Source: Corella eumyota (taxonomy: Eukaryota; Chordata; Ascidiacea; Phlebobranchia; Corellidae). Taken from it: DNA of 64,000 bases. The notes under the pieces were generated by a model. The model worked only from the letters and a program-made list of their open reading frames with translations. It was not told the origin of the DNA and made no database searches. This document shows, in pieces, positions 13,295 through 26,441 of the stretch (the first letter of the stretch is position 1; every line of letters starts with the position of its first letter). The DNA is taken from assembly GCA_963082875.1 (NCBI GenBank), contig OY720099.1:9176001-9240000 (forward strand). Direction: 5' to 3'. A program made the position numbers and the translations under genes.

Positions 13295-14087
13295 TATTAG
13301 TTGATTTAATTAACACTATTTTAAATGTTAAGTAATATTTAGTACATTTTTCTAGTTTTATTTATGACAACCTTTGCACAAATTTACTAATTTTCATTTA
13401 ATAAAAAGTTTTTATTTTGTGTTATATTTTTTATTAACTTTGTCAATTGTTACAAAACAATAAAGTAGTGTGATAAATTAATTTAAAAAAGATATATACG
13501 AAACATTTTGTTAAAAAAACTCAATGTAATATAATTAAGATGTTTTGTACAACATGGTCTAAAGAAAAACTATTTAAGTCACTTCTAGCTTAGTTGTGTA
13601 TAAATGTGAATTTAATAAACTACTTATTATAAAGTTTTTTAATTTTATAATTACGTAAAAATGTTTTAAAATTATTTGGTTTGTATAAACTTGAAAATTT
13701 TAAAATTTGTAAATCTTACATAGAATATCAGAATGGCAAAAAGAATAATTTGCATAATTTTTAAGTTTTATTATCAAAGAATAACAATCTTTTATTTGGA
13801 GAAATATTCTCACGTCGTTGGTAATTTTCTAACATAGCATAAAAATAGTACATGGCGTTTATAAACACTACAAAAAACATTAATTTTTTTTAATTTAAAA
13901 CGTATTAAGTTGAAACTTTTTTAAGTAGTTCAAGAATAGGAAAAACAAGTAAAAGTTAAAATAATGTAACTCTTAAATAATAATAAGAATTTACTTGTAA
14001 AAAATCTACTGTATGTGTGCTATAAAATGTGGTTTTCCACGTATTTCATGGCAAGGATAAGATACAAATTCGTTAAAATTTATTTTC
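13295..14087. other. Intergenic between two minus-strand genes
   Basis: This AT-rich stretch of about 790 bases holds the 5' region of the TPR-like orphan and the 3' region of the Reeler/TSP1/ShK gene. No exon, RNA gene or clear repeat was seen. Confidence 0.45.
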
Positions 14088-17000
14088 TTATTTTTGAGAA
14101 CATAAGCGACAACTAGCGGGACATTTTTCCCTTACGTAAATCTGCCAGAGGGGGTCAGTGCACTTTCCTCCTGCCGCCCATCTTACACAACTTTGTTGAT
14201 ATTTTCCATTGTCAACACATTGTATCGTTTCGTCGACTGCTGCTTCTATTGGTAAAAAGCAAAAATAGTAAAAAATAATAAGTATAAATTTTTGTAATTA
14301 TTAGTTTGTACAAGAACTATTTTAATCTCTAAGGATTTCCACTTCTAACTTTGTCTTAAAAAAAACTTTAGTGGGTTGTTTTTATGTGTTGCTTTTCAAC
14401 AGGCAATCGTGATAATCTTAACAAAAATCTAACTTTAACAAAAATCGAATTTTTTAATTACACAAACAATAAGTTGTGCATTTTCTTCCAGACATTAGGT
14501 TAACGTTCAATCTAAGTAAAACCTGACGTATTAGATATTCTTCTAGGAAGCGATAAAAAGTATGTTTATTATCTTTTCCTTAAACCAAAATTTAAATAAC
14601 AACATACAAAAATTCATATAGGTCTAGTTTTTAAATTTAACTTTTTTAGACAAGTATTGTTTTTACCTCGAACGCAAACTCTACAAGTTCGGGGACAACT
14701 TTTTCGCATCCACGTTCCAAAATTGCTTTGACAAAGTCCCATTTTACCCCATGGGTCACATCTTAAAAATCCGTCGGTACATTCTGCAAAAACACTAATG
14801 TTAATTATTTGGCAAAGTTAACATTAAATTATATTGTTATGCTGATTTGGCCTAAGTTTTGCCTAAAGTGGCTTTATGAATATTATTCGCTTATATTACC
14901 TAAAACCATTGTCCGATCATGTTGTTTTTAAAAACCAAAACTTTGAAAACAATGTTTAACCAAAATTTAGATCTCAATTTATTCTTTTGTCTGAAAGGGC
15001 TAGGGGTTAGAGGGAGGTTTAAAAAGTCCTCTTGCCGGTAAAATCGGCTTTTGGTCATGTGATTTTTGATAAAATTTGGTAAAATGGTTCTATTCTTAAA
15101 GAACGCTACCACATAAAGTTATGTCACAATTTAAGAAGAATCTAAAAAACGTTTCGTGCTTTTACAATATTATTTCATATTTTTAATTATTGTTGTTACC
15201 TAATGGTTTAACACACTCTTTGTTGTTGCAAGGTTGCCGATCAATTGTGTTCTCGCAATTTGATTCGCTAAGACAATTTCTTTGTCTTGTTTGAAAACCT
15301 TCACCACAGGTCTGACTACATTCCGTAAACTCACTCCATTCCGAGTAATCTAAAAAAATCATCAAAATTACGAAGTGGTATGTAAAGAAAACAAAATTGT
15401 CTTGTCATTTTATAGAAAAAAACTAAAAATGTATTACTTGTCCTGACACTGACAACAATTAGATGACTGTTGCTTTTTTCGTTTAATAACAACAACATTA
15501 CTTATCTTTTAAACATTGGTTTAACAATAATTTATAAAGCCTTTTTTAAAATATTTTGATTCTAATCTACTTATCATTGATAACAAAATGTTATTTTTAA
15601 CATAAGTAAACATATCGTTCGGAGAAATAGTATAATCTTGCACTGTAATATTGTTTTTTTAATATTTATCCATATTACCTAATTATGTTGATGTATTATT
15701 TTTAATTAAGTTTACCTTTTATTTCTTTGCTCACGACTGGTGTTAAAACTTTACAAGGAACAGTTGTGTGTTTCCAATTGCCCCCTGAACCCACATAAAT
15801 ACTAAAATAAAAATACAACATTTAAAAAATATTAAATGTAAAAAAGTAAGGCTGAAACAGGAATTTACATTTGCGACCTCGACTAGCAGTAAAATTGTCT
15901 TACAGGCAATATGTAATTTTATTAAAAATGTTTGAGTGATAATTAATCTGTCTATTGTTTATAGGTTTCGCAGGAGATTGTACTATTTATATTGCTCTAC
16001 TCAAAAGCGCCATGACATAAATGCAGTGGAGATTAAACCTATGACCTTATGTTGTAAAGCCAAGAGTTTTAACCACTGCAACACACTCCCAGAAACTTTT
16101 ATTTTACGTTAATACATATATGTAAACTGGACTGATTTAAATAATTAAGGAATTTATCACAGTAATTTAAAATAACTTATGTATAGCGTAACTTCCATGA
16201 ATTAAGGTTGTAATTTAAATTAATTATAGGATTAGTGTACACGTGCCCATTACAGTAAAGTTTTCTGTTGACTTTATAAATATGAAAATGTCTTGTACCA
16301 CTTAGAGATGGTACACTTAAATTTATTTTAGGTCATTAATATTTATTCACTTTTAAAATAACTCAAATTGTGTTTTTTTTGTGTGTTTTCAAATAAAAAA
16401 AAACAAGTTGTGTATTTTCAAATACTCATAAGATATTTTGCCATTTAAAATTAACTATATAAATAACATGTTTCTGTTTATATCGACATTAAATTTATTA
16501 GGAAGCAAACTAATTTGAAGACACTAATTTTATTTCCGTTTTTTAATCCCACTAATTTTATTTCCGTTTTTTAATCTAAGTTTTTCTATATTATAAACCC
16601 GCTTTATTTTATTTTAAAATTTAAGTAAAAGTTTTGTGTAAATTACTTATTTGTCAAACTTATACGTACTTTTATATATTTTGGGGCAGTGATCAATATC
16701 AATGCAGACAATTGGCTGACTTAAGTGCTTAATAATAAAAACTGCCGTTTGTGACTAAACTTCGACAATAAAAATTTAGCCCGAAAAGCAGACAATACGC
16801 TGGAACATTTAAAAAAGTGTAAAAAAATAAAATTGCAAAACATTTTAATAATTTCAACTTTAATCATATTTCATTTTTTAACTTACAAAAACAAGATATT
16901 TTCGGTACATTTCCCAATCCAGGTGTAAGTCACTTGAGCTTTCTGCGAAAAATCGCGCCCACTACTTATTGTTGATTGTATGGTATTTTCGCACGTGATC

Positions 17001-17973
17001 ACGCGGTGACCAATAGGAAGATCTTTCGATAACCACGTTCCCACCAACGGCGACGGAGAGTTTGTAATGTCACGTGCTTGCATAAAAAGTTGTTGAAACA
17101 ATTTTCCTGCGATTTGAACTAAATATTGTAAAGTAAATTTATTTAATTTGTTAGCCAGTATAACTTAATTTTTTATGTAAAATTCTCAAAAAGGTTTTAA
17201 ATCTAATTTTTAGTAAATCTTTACAAAAAAAAAAACACTTAAACTTATTATAAAACTAAATCAGTATGGTATGTAGATGCTATCGTAAGGTAAATATTAT
17301 TAAACATAATTTTGAAAAGTTGTTTTTGTGATCTAATCTTCAAGTGAAGTTTTATCTTGTTAAATTTAAAAACTGCCTACTTTTTCAGTTTTGCGGTTTA
17401 ATTCAATAATTTCTCGTGACGAATTATGTTTATTATGCTTTCAAATTGTTAGGCAAGTATTTATTTTCAGAACAATTTTTTCCGGGCTTTTGCGATTTTT
17501 TTAAAAATTTAATACTCCGAGGCAAAATCTTGGTAAAATTTTTAATATTAAATTCAATCTTTTTTTTATATATATTTACGCAAATACTTAACTATTTTTT
17601 TTTAAATTTGTTTACAAAAAGCAAAGCAGCAATACATTTACAAATCAAATACATTTTTTTGTATCATCCTATAGTAAAACGCCGGTGTCAAAGGCAAATA
17701 GTGTAGCTTTACAAATAAATTATTATGGTATCAACTTACAAAAATTACAAATAAAATATTATGGTATCTATTAACTTACAAAAAAATTAAGTATTAATTG
17801 TTACCTCTTTGTTGTTTTCCGTTTTCAGTCGGCAAAACTCGAATGGAGTATGGTAAACTTTTCTGCGAGCTGATTGGCTTGTTTAAAATATTCATCGGGT
17901 CACATGACCTGAATTGTGACGTCACGTGATTGACCAAAATCGCAAGACAAAAAATATATGCTAAGTAATTCAT
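14088..17973 (-). CDS. Secreted Reeler / TSP1 / ShK-ShK protein, six exons
   Basis: Exons in transcript order are 17805-17973, 16887-17106, 15716-15801, 15200-15349, 14667-14783 and 14088-14245. All phases agree and encode 299 residues. A signal peptide (MNYLAYIFCLAILVNHVTSQ) is followed by a Reeler-like domain at about residues 24-158, with SIRVLPTE, LFQQLFMQARD, PLVGTWL and VTYTWIGKC. A thrombospondin type 1 repeat follows at about 159-207 (WSEFTECSQTCGEGFQTRQR), then two six-cysteine ShK-like domains (CTDGFLRCDPWGKMGLC ending SCPRTCRVC, and CVDNGKYQQSCVRW ending KCPASCRLC). Each domain is largely carried by its own exons. Reeler and TSP1 occur together in F-spondin; ShK modules are often found in secreted animal proteins, so an extracellular matrix or humoral role is inferred. 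Intron 2 (15802-16886) contains a SINE fragment. The Reeler assignment is less certain than the TSP1 and ShK calls. Confidence 0.9.
15985..16095 (-). mobile_element. SINE fragment with tRNA-like head
   Basis: Read on the minus strand, this fragment carries a tRNA-like head with an A-box-like TGGTTAAAACTCTTGG and a degenerate B-box GGTTTAATCTCCACTGC, then CATGGCGCTTTTGAG. The same series of motifs recurs at 35.3, 48.7 and in part at 33.4 and 49.7 kb. It lies in intron 2 of the Reeler/TSP1/ShK gene and looks 5'-complete for the head but truncated in the body. Confidence 0.6.
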
Positions 17974-20900
17974 TTTGCTTTTTTTTTGTAATTAAATTTA
18001 CGCAAATTAAAACTATTTTCTAAAAAAAGCAACATTTAATAGTAACGAAATAAAAAGTTTATGGAAATGTAGTGTAAACAAATTTAAACTTTAAAACTAT
18101 ACCAACCAGGCTAACATAATTAATTTATATATTTCTAATCTCTGTTTTTTTATTTTAACTTAGTACATGTGTTAAACTCTATAAATCAATTATGTTTTTA
18201 TATTTTTTAATGTACAAACTTATTTATTTTTTATTGATTAAAGCAAATGACAAAAACTATACGTATAAATTTTCCTGTTTTTAGAAATTGTAAAGGCTAG
18301 CTTCCTGGTATACAAATTCTTAATATGACCAAGCTTCGCTCTTACCTCGAAACTAATATATACAGAGTAAACTTTAGACCTTTTTGGCTGCGCCGATCAG
18401 AAATTTAAATGCGTCAGAACCAATTCAAGCACTTTCTTTTATAGCCCAAAACCATTCAAAAAAAGTCTTCACTAAACTTTCAACGCCGGCGATATGTGAT
18501 TCGTAGGAATATAACCATGTTCCTGTGATTAACATTTAAAAAGAAGTTTAAGTAATGTTAGAACGCGATTAAACATTGACCTTGCCCGTGTTTAATCCAA
18601 AGGTTGGTTTTAATTTGGGCGTAGTTTGAACAAGCGAAAAAATTAGGTTTTAACGTAAAAAGGTTACTGTTATTAAACTAAAATCATGACATTCGTAGTT
18701 ATTTTCGAAAAATCAGGCGAAAACAACATTTGATCTGCGAATTAACTTTATTTTCGTTATTTAAATTCGCCTTTTTACTTTTTTACATTGGGTTATTCGA
18801 AAAGTTTTTATATTTTGAAGAGGGAGATTAAAAATAAATTGTACTCTATCCAAACAAACAACCTGCCTATAAATAATTTTCCTGCGTGTACATTTAAAAA
18901 ATTGAATTTTATATATATTACCACCTAAAATTAAAATAATATCAATTTAAATTTATTAATTTTTTTTTCAGATTGACATTATGAAACCTGTTTTATCTCA
19001 AACAAAAACAAATTAATGTCACTGAGAATACCTGCATAAGTTTAACTTAATTGGTGGTCGAATATTTGGCATCTGTGTTCTAGTAAATATATTTAAGGCT
19101 AATCAGACAAGATCCCATATTTAATTTCTCGTAAATCACTTTAATATTTAAAATTTTTTAAATGTGATTGAATGAGGTTAAAAGTTACAGCTGAAAAGTT
19201 TTCAAAAGAAGTTTTTTTTTTAAACTTAAATTAACTTGAACAGTAAACACCCGATTTTTTTAGCTTAACACATAATAAACAACTTTAAAAGTCGTCTACG
19301 AATTTTGTTATTTTGGCAAAATAGGTTGGTTTGGCTTTAGGCTAGGTTATTCAACTTCAATTTGAATTGAGATTTGACCAAATACGGCAACTGGGCTTGA
19401 AAAGCCGGTTTACGACACGTTTTTTAAAAAGAGATGCGACTTTTTAGCGACTTTTTTTTAATATAAAAAATATTAAAAATTAGAACATTACAAATAAGAA
19501 TAAAAAATATTATTTATAATAAACACATTAGCTTAAACATCTTTTTACATATTTTAAAAACATTATTCACGAACTTTTCGTTTTAACAAAGTTTTTGATG
19601 ACGTATAGTTGTTTACTTTTTTAGGTCATAATTTATAAAAAAATTTTATAACATTAACGTGAGAACTAATTGATTAGTAATTGTAATTTCTCAAAATAAT
19701 TGTTTCTCCTATTGACTTAAATGATTAACGCGACCTATCCTATTCCGTAGAAAATGACAAAGATAGAATTGTTAGTTAACATTTACATTGTCCACCAAGA
19801 AAGAATTACACATAAGCATGATATAATATAGAAAATTACATTTTTTCCATTTCTGCAGAAGGCAATATAAGATAAACCAAAAAACTAAAATATCTTTTTT
19901 GTTTTTTAAGTTTTTTTTAAATTGGTGACGTCATGGCAGCTAGTTAACCCAATATTTTTATTATGTGAATTAAAAATTCAAATAAAATTAATTCAATAAA
20001 TTCTATTATGTATATTTCTTGTTGGTTTCTTCCTCATCTATATTATAAATGAGAAATATACAACAGCTATTAATTCATACCTAAGTGCAGTAGTCATTTG
20101 TATAGCAATTACGTTATTTAAAAAGGCTAAATATTTTACAACTTAATTACATAATAACAGTATATAAAAAATCTTAGGAGAAAAAAAACATTTAAGTATA
20201 ATGCACTTTCAAAATATTTGATGAACAAGCAGTTTTATCCTATTTTGTGAAAGTGGGATATTTGGTTAGTAGGTTACGCAATACGCGGGCACTTAGCGCG
20301 TTTGTATATTGTTGGTTAAACAGTGCACGTACACCAACGTAAACTCAATATTAAACGCACGTAAATCCAATACAGCTTAATATTGCTCTTAAATATTAAA
20401 TTTTGACGTCAAACTATTGCGAAAAAAAGAAATAAAAATTTAGTTTGTTTATATAACACAATCGTAAGTTTATGGTTTAAATGTTATTATTACATACAGA
20501 TTTATAAATTAATCGTTTAAAATTTTTTTAAATTTATTAATAAAGTTGTTAAACTTGTTCAAGATTTTTTTTATTTTTCTGTCATAATGTGAAACAAATT
20601 TTTAAAACTGCTTGTACATTGAACATTGTTTACATAATTGATGGCTTTTAAATTAAAACATAAGTTTTTTTGATGTAGCTTTAAATATGTTTGTGAAATA
20701 ACTACGTAAACTATAAGATAAAATTTTAAAATAAAAATATCTAAAGTTTTTGCCACACTAATTCTTTTTTAAATAAAAGTTATTTGATGCAGCTGTGACT
20801 TTGCATGAAGTAATGTGGTATAATCGAAATACGACCTTAAAAAATAATTACGTAAACCGATCGTGTCACAAAATTGCGACTAACTGACAAAGGCTAAATG

Positions 20901-21457
20901 TAACTTCACAATAGCGGTTTATTGGGTTTAAAGAAACCATCGCATGACCATAAACCAAAGTTATTCAAATACAACTTCAACTTTCGTCAAAAACGCAAAT
21001 CAAATAAAGACGTGAATGTATTATATTTTTAGGCTTGTTAGTTTCTGCTGGGGGTAGATTTTCGTACCCAACGAATGTATACATAATGTCTTATAATTTT
21101 TGCAAATAATATGATGTAAGGTAGCCTATTTTTAAGTAGAATGATTTACAGAGCCACAATAGTTACCATAAGTACTTGTATTTATAAAATGTACAAAAAC
21201 CATGCATTTTTTATTTTTAGCTATATAAAAAAGTAAAATAAATTCTTTGTTTAAAAATTATTATTTATTATATCTTAAAAACATGTTTTTGATACTTAAA
21301 AATTTTAAGATATATTTTGGTGTGGTCGTAAAATAATATACAAGTTATACCAAAAAAACCGAAGGCTGCATTTTTGTGATAAAAGTAGGTAAGTAAATAC
21401 CCAAAATAGGAAAGTGATACGTCACGTGGTAAAAAATATGATGTTATAAGTGATTTT
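17974..21457. other. Intergenic, no gene seen
   Basis: This 3.5-kb AT-rich region separates the start of the Reeler/TSP1/ShK gene from the stop of the small basic orphan. It contains two TGACGTCA palindromes (about 19925 and 20404) and a slightly GC-richer patch at 20270-20370. The short open frame at 20571-20756 is low-complexity. No exon, RNA gene or complete mobile element was recognised. Confidence 0.45.
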
Positions 21458-22789
21458 TTAGTCTTCTGAAGAAGAGCTGGAATTCGAGGTGCGCCTTTCG
21501 ATCTTCTTAATGGCGGGAAGGGTCTCGTGATTCGAAGGGACGATACTATAGCTGCTCGATTCTTTTAAATCCTGATTATAAAATAAAATATTGAATTTGT
21601 TAAATATTAAAAAAAAATAAATAAAAATACAACATATCATTTTTATAAATAAAAGATCTTTATAATTACTTTGACATCATTTTGAGCAAGAGATTTAAAT
21701 TTCTTTGTTTTTTCTTCCTTCACTTCAGACTTCGCAATAATGGGTTCCTTGCCTTTTTTGCCTTTGCTGCCGTTTAGCGGTGGAAGTCGTCGTGGTCGTT
21801 TAAATGGCGAATTAATTTTCCACTAAATTTAAATTCTGTTATTTTGGTAAAAAACGCCTTTTTTGACAAAAGGGCAGTGGTATTTGAAATAAATAACTTT
21901 TTTTATAAATAACTTCTTTTTTTTATGTTGCGGAGTCCATATTATATTAAAGAGTATCCGGCAATATTATTCAAAACCATTTGACCTAATGCACCTTTTC
22001 TCGAAAACAGAATTTTAAAAACAACATTTTACCAAAAATTTGGTTAACATTTTTTTAAAAAGATTTTTTTTTATTTAGTATTAGAGTAAAGAGGGGGTAA
22101 TAAAAAAGGTGTATTTGTCAGTAAAATAGCATTGTAGGGCATGCAGTTTTTGGTTAAATATCTTTTGGGTAAAAAAGTTTTCAGTAATATAACAGTAATC
22201 TGTTATACTTCGTGACTTAACAAGTAATCAATGTAAGTTTTTTTTAATTGCTAACATGTTATTTTTTTTATTTTACAAAAAATTTCGAATTAAAACAATT
22301 CATATTTCTTTTTAAATTTGTTTATTTTATACCCATGGATCCTCCCACAATATTTCATTAACTTTGGTTTCACCGGGGATTCTGTGTTTGTTCCAATAAC
22401 TTTTATAATCGGTGTACAGCTTTAATGTATCCATGTGGTCGTTACAAGTCCGTATTTCTGGTAAATGGAATATTTAGAGTTTCGAAACGTAAAATATTTA
22501 ACAACAACTCAAGTTGCTTTACGCACAAATTTAAACCTTAATAAAGCAGTTGGCTGTATTAGGCTTGAATTGACGAGTCGTAAAATTAAAGTTTGGAGTC
22601 CCCAAATAAAAAAAAATCTTTAAAAATTTAAGATTCTGTAAATTGTTTAATTTCTTAGCTTGAAACCATCATATAAAACAACATTTATTCAATATAATAA
22701 CTTGATAAAAGAGTGACGTAACATAAAACAACAAACATAGTATACTTACTATAATAATACGCCCAGCCTCTGCTACTAGCCGTTGCCAT
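21458..22789 (-). CDS. Small basic orphan protein, four exons
   Basis: Exons in transcript order are 22750-22789, 22333-22457, 21670-21822 and 21458-21571, with matching phases, giving 143 residues. The first half contains aromatic and basic motifs (SSRGWAYYYKIRTCNDHMDT, LYTDYKSYWNKHRIPGETK, EDPWWKINSPFKRPRRLPPL). The second half is Lys-rich (GSKGKKGKEP, KEEKTKKFK) and ends in a Ser/Glu/Asp tail SNSSSSSED. There is no signal peptide or membrane segment. Conserved-looking Tyr/Trp/Pro motifs followed by a basic tail are reminiscent of small axonemal microtubule-associated proteins, but this is a guess and I do not recognise the family. A pyrimidine-rich acceptor (TTATTCTACCAG) lies 8 bases before the ATG and could be a spliced-leader site. 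Exon structure is convincing and the function is unknown. Confidence 0.8.
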
Positions 22790-24904
22790 AGTTACGACTG
22801 GTAGAATAACAAACAAGTTTTAATATACGTGTTGATTTAAAAAGAGCCTAATTAAAATGCCTAAATAAATACAGTTTATGTAAATGAATGCACATAATCT
22901 GTCTTCCTAGGTTTAAAAAATGCTTTCAACTTAACCAATTAGTTTTTACGCTATTAAATAGTAAGTCGAAAAAGTAATAGTTTGTAGCTTGTAGAATAAA
23001 GCTTACGAAAATAAAACAAAATTTAAAAACTAATTCTGCAAAAACCAAAAAAGGTTACCTTTTTAATCTTTTTAAACGCTACATCGCATCTATACTACAC
23101 TTTACGAATACACTACGGACTTTAACAACAATAATAATAGCTTTCGCTCTCGCATCTTTCTTATTATCTCGTACTAATTAGAAATCACTATAGGATTTTT
23201 GTTTGATAATTGGGCCCGAAATTTGCCAGCCCATTCATTTAGTTTGTAAAACTGTATTTAAATTAGTTGGAATACAATGAATATCATTATAAATACATTT
23301 TTGATATATCTTTTTCTTTATGGAGTAAACAAAAACTATAGTTTGTAACTCCATATCCTTTTCTATTTAACTTGAAATTACATTTTACAAAAAAAAAATT
23401 GCGCTTGGCTATATAGTCTTTCAAAAAAACATCATCTTGTATTTTTATAAGTTTAGGCTATTATAAATCTATTTTTCGTAACACGGTTTACCTAACCTAA
23501 ATTTTTAAATCCTTTTTATTTAGTTATAAATTTCTGTTGCTTCTCTTTTAATTAAGTTTAACCAAATCTGGGAGTCAATGACAACGCGATGATGGACGGC
23601 ATAAAAACGTGTTATAGGCTTAGCTAGTACATGACATAAGCAAATATTTTTTCCTCTCTGTCAATACTCGAATTTATTTTTCTTTTATCAAATACACTCA
23701 TCCACGCTTACAAGTTACGACAAATATTAGCTTTTTCGCGTTTTCGGACGCAAATACATGCCAAAATATCTTCAGATTGTAATAAAGTTAGACATTTTTG
23801 GTTTTAATGGGTTTCAAAATGTAAGCCATGCGGAATGTCCATTTTCCTGATTTACTTTACTTTTAACATAAGCGAGGGGGCATGCTGAGTCATGACGTCA
23901 TACGGTAAGAAAAAACAATTCAAAGGCAAATTGGACAACAAAAACCCTTTTATGTTTGTTTGTTAGATGTCAATATTCATTTTTTTGTTGAACATTTGTA
24001 ATCCCAAAATTATTCATTTGCGTAAAATATCGGGTGACATACATTTGTGCTGACATACAAGCTAAAAACATATTTTAAAAAAGGTTTAAACATTTATAAA
24101 TAAAAATATTAATATGCACTTTATAAGCGACTTATATGACATCCGCAGATATTATCAAGAACCATTTTCCAAATTTATATTTCTTCACACAACAAAATTC
24201 AAAACTGTCATTTTTACCGATATTCCACGTGTGAATAGGGTAAGCACGGGTTACGAAAAATATCTCGGTAAAGTGGCGTTTTCGGTTTAAATGTCTATTT
24301 GTTTTTTTTAATAAAGATTTTTGACCTAATGTAAATTACAGAAAGCATGTTTAAATGGATCGTACATATGTTTATATAAAAGCGTCGAAGTAAACATGTA
24401 GCCCATTCTGCAACACAAATTTAACATTTCATCAGTTTTTTAATTTTTCTCTAAGTTAATGAAATTAAAAAAAAGCTTTTGTTTGAAATAAATAGCGGGG
24501 TTCTGGGTAGTGTAACGGTTTGTAACATTTATTTATAACGTTCTAGTGCAAGTTCCTTGACTCGCACTAAGTCTGCATCGCAAAGATGCTTAATTAAAGG
24601 CCTTATCCTTTTGAATTTTTTTCGGGCAGTGTAAATAGGCCGGTTATACGTGATGATTCACTAAATTATTGGTTTTATTTGGAGAGTTCTAACGTAAGTG
24701 CTTGAGATATAGACGTAAATCTTATATTATACCCTAGTTTTAAATATGCAATATTTAGTTTTAAAACTATAGTTTTGTTTTAAATATTCAAAAATAAAAA
24801 TTAACAAAAAAATCTTTTTTTAAAGCGATGTTTTATATTCTTTACTAATTACCCAGACATGCTACAGTGATTACAATTTGTTTTATCTTACAAAACTAAC
24901 CTTA
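22790..24904. other. Intergenic with possible SINE-like remnant
   Basis: This AT-rich region contains no recognised exon. A tRNA-like segment may lie at about 24496-24610 (GGTAGTGTAACGGTTTG, then AAGTTCCTTGACTCGC), loosely resembling the head of the SINE at 45.9 kb, but the boxes are too degenerate to call firmly. A TGACGTCA palindrome lies at about 23893. Confidence 0.35.
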
Positions 24905-25334
24905 CCGGTAGAAGGTTAATTCTTTAAAATGTATTTTGAATGGCGTGGGTCTAATTGGCATTACGACAACAATGATGGTTACTGTTATGCGATGGGCAAC
25001 TTAACAAATACTATCTTGACGTTTACAATCACTTAATTTACCCTAAAAATTTAATTTTTTAACCTACGTTCAACGTGTTTAAAAAAACCTACGTTCAACG
25101 TGTTTAACAAAAATAGTAAGCAAAGATAAATGATTTAGGATACTTAAAACTGCTTAAAATAAGCTTGATTGAAGCATTGTACTTGTTTTTTTTAAGTTCG
25201 GGGAAAAATAAAAGGAGTTTTAGAAAACAGAAATTATATTTTAACAGTTAAACAAAAAGTGAAAGTTGTAATCTTTTGTCATATTTAATTAAATAATATT
25301 AACTAAATTATTCTTTGCGGCAGCGATCACGCTG

Positions 25335-25675
25335 TAGACACTCACACTTTCTTCGAGTTGTTGTAATTTGCCTTTAGTCGATTTTTTTTTTAATTTTTGT
25401 AACTCGCCTTTGGTCAAGTTTTTCTTCAAGTTATCGTAATTCTATTAGTCAAGTTTTTCCTCAAGATTTCGTAACTTGTTTGTAGTCGAGTTTTTCATCA
25501 AGTTAATGTAACTCCCTATTGGTCGATTTTTTCTTTAAGTTTTTGTAACTCGCCTTTAGTCCATTTTTTTGTTTAAGTTTTTTTAACCCGCCTTTACTCG
25601 AGTCTTTTTTTTAAGTTGTTGTGACTTGCTTTTTGTTGAGTTTTTTTCAAGTTATTGTGGCCAAAGTTTCGTAAA
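25335..25675. repeat. Minisatellite, roughly 40-base unit, about eight copies
   Basis: Diverged copies of a unit resembling GTAACTCGCCTTTAGTCGAG followed by a T-rich stretch recur roughly every 40 bases. The array lies just inside the left arm of the inverted-repeat element. Neither strand gives a convincing coding repeat. Confidence 0.7.
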
Positions 25676-26441
25676 CTTAAATTACGGGTTTGTCAACTGT
25701 CTAGCTTTATGATAATTATTAAAAAAATTCTAATGTTTTTTAAATATATAATTTATAATATTTGTTTACCCCCAAATTAAAAGTGTTAAATATGCTGTTG
25801 TTCGTCTATAAAGTTCAAGTTTGTTTTTAATTTGCAGATTCATTAATTAAGTTAATTAAAAAATTAGAAAAATGAATTTATTTAGCATGACAATGAAGAC
25901 AAATTAGAGAGAATAATAACGAACAACTACTACAACGAGTTAGTCATATTTATATTTGTATTGTTTTTTGTAGGTTATTATAAAAATTATTATTAAATTC
26001 TATATAAAGTCTTATTAATTGTTAATTTATTTAATTTAAAATAACATACAATTTAAGTAAAATCATGTACCCTATTCAAAGAACTTTTTCCGCTTAAAAC
26101 AAAAACAAATCCAGGGTGGTGTCTAAATGGAAAATGGGGCAATCTTGGACTGATTTTTAAAATCTTTGGATTTTTTTTTGACATGCTATTCTATTCTGGG
26201 CTATTCATTTTAAGATATATATTTTATGTCTTGCAAAAAGGAAGTTATTTGATGCTTTGCTAAAAAGTAGTTGTAATTTTCGAGATTTGGATTTTAACGT
26301 TTTGTTTTATCGTTAATGAATTTGAAAATTTTAATATAATTATACAATAAACTTCCTGCCTGGTTATTTTAAGAAATACTAACCAACAGTCGCATAATCA
26401 GCCAGTTATAAAAATATTTAACTGAAAATACGAACAATTAA

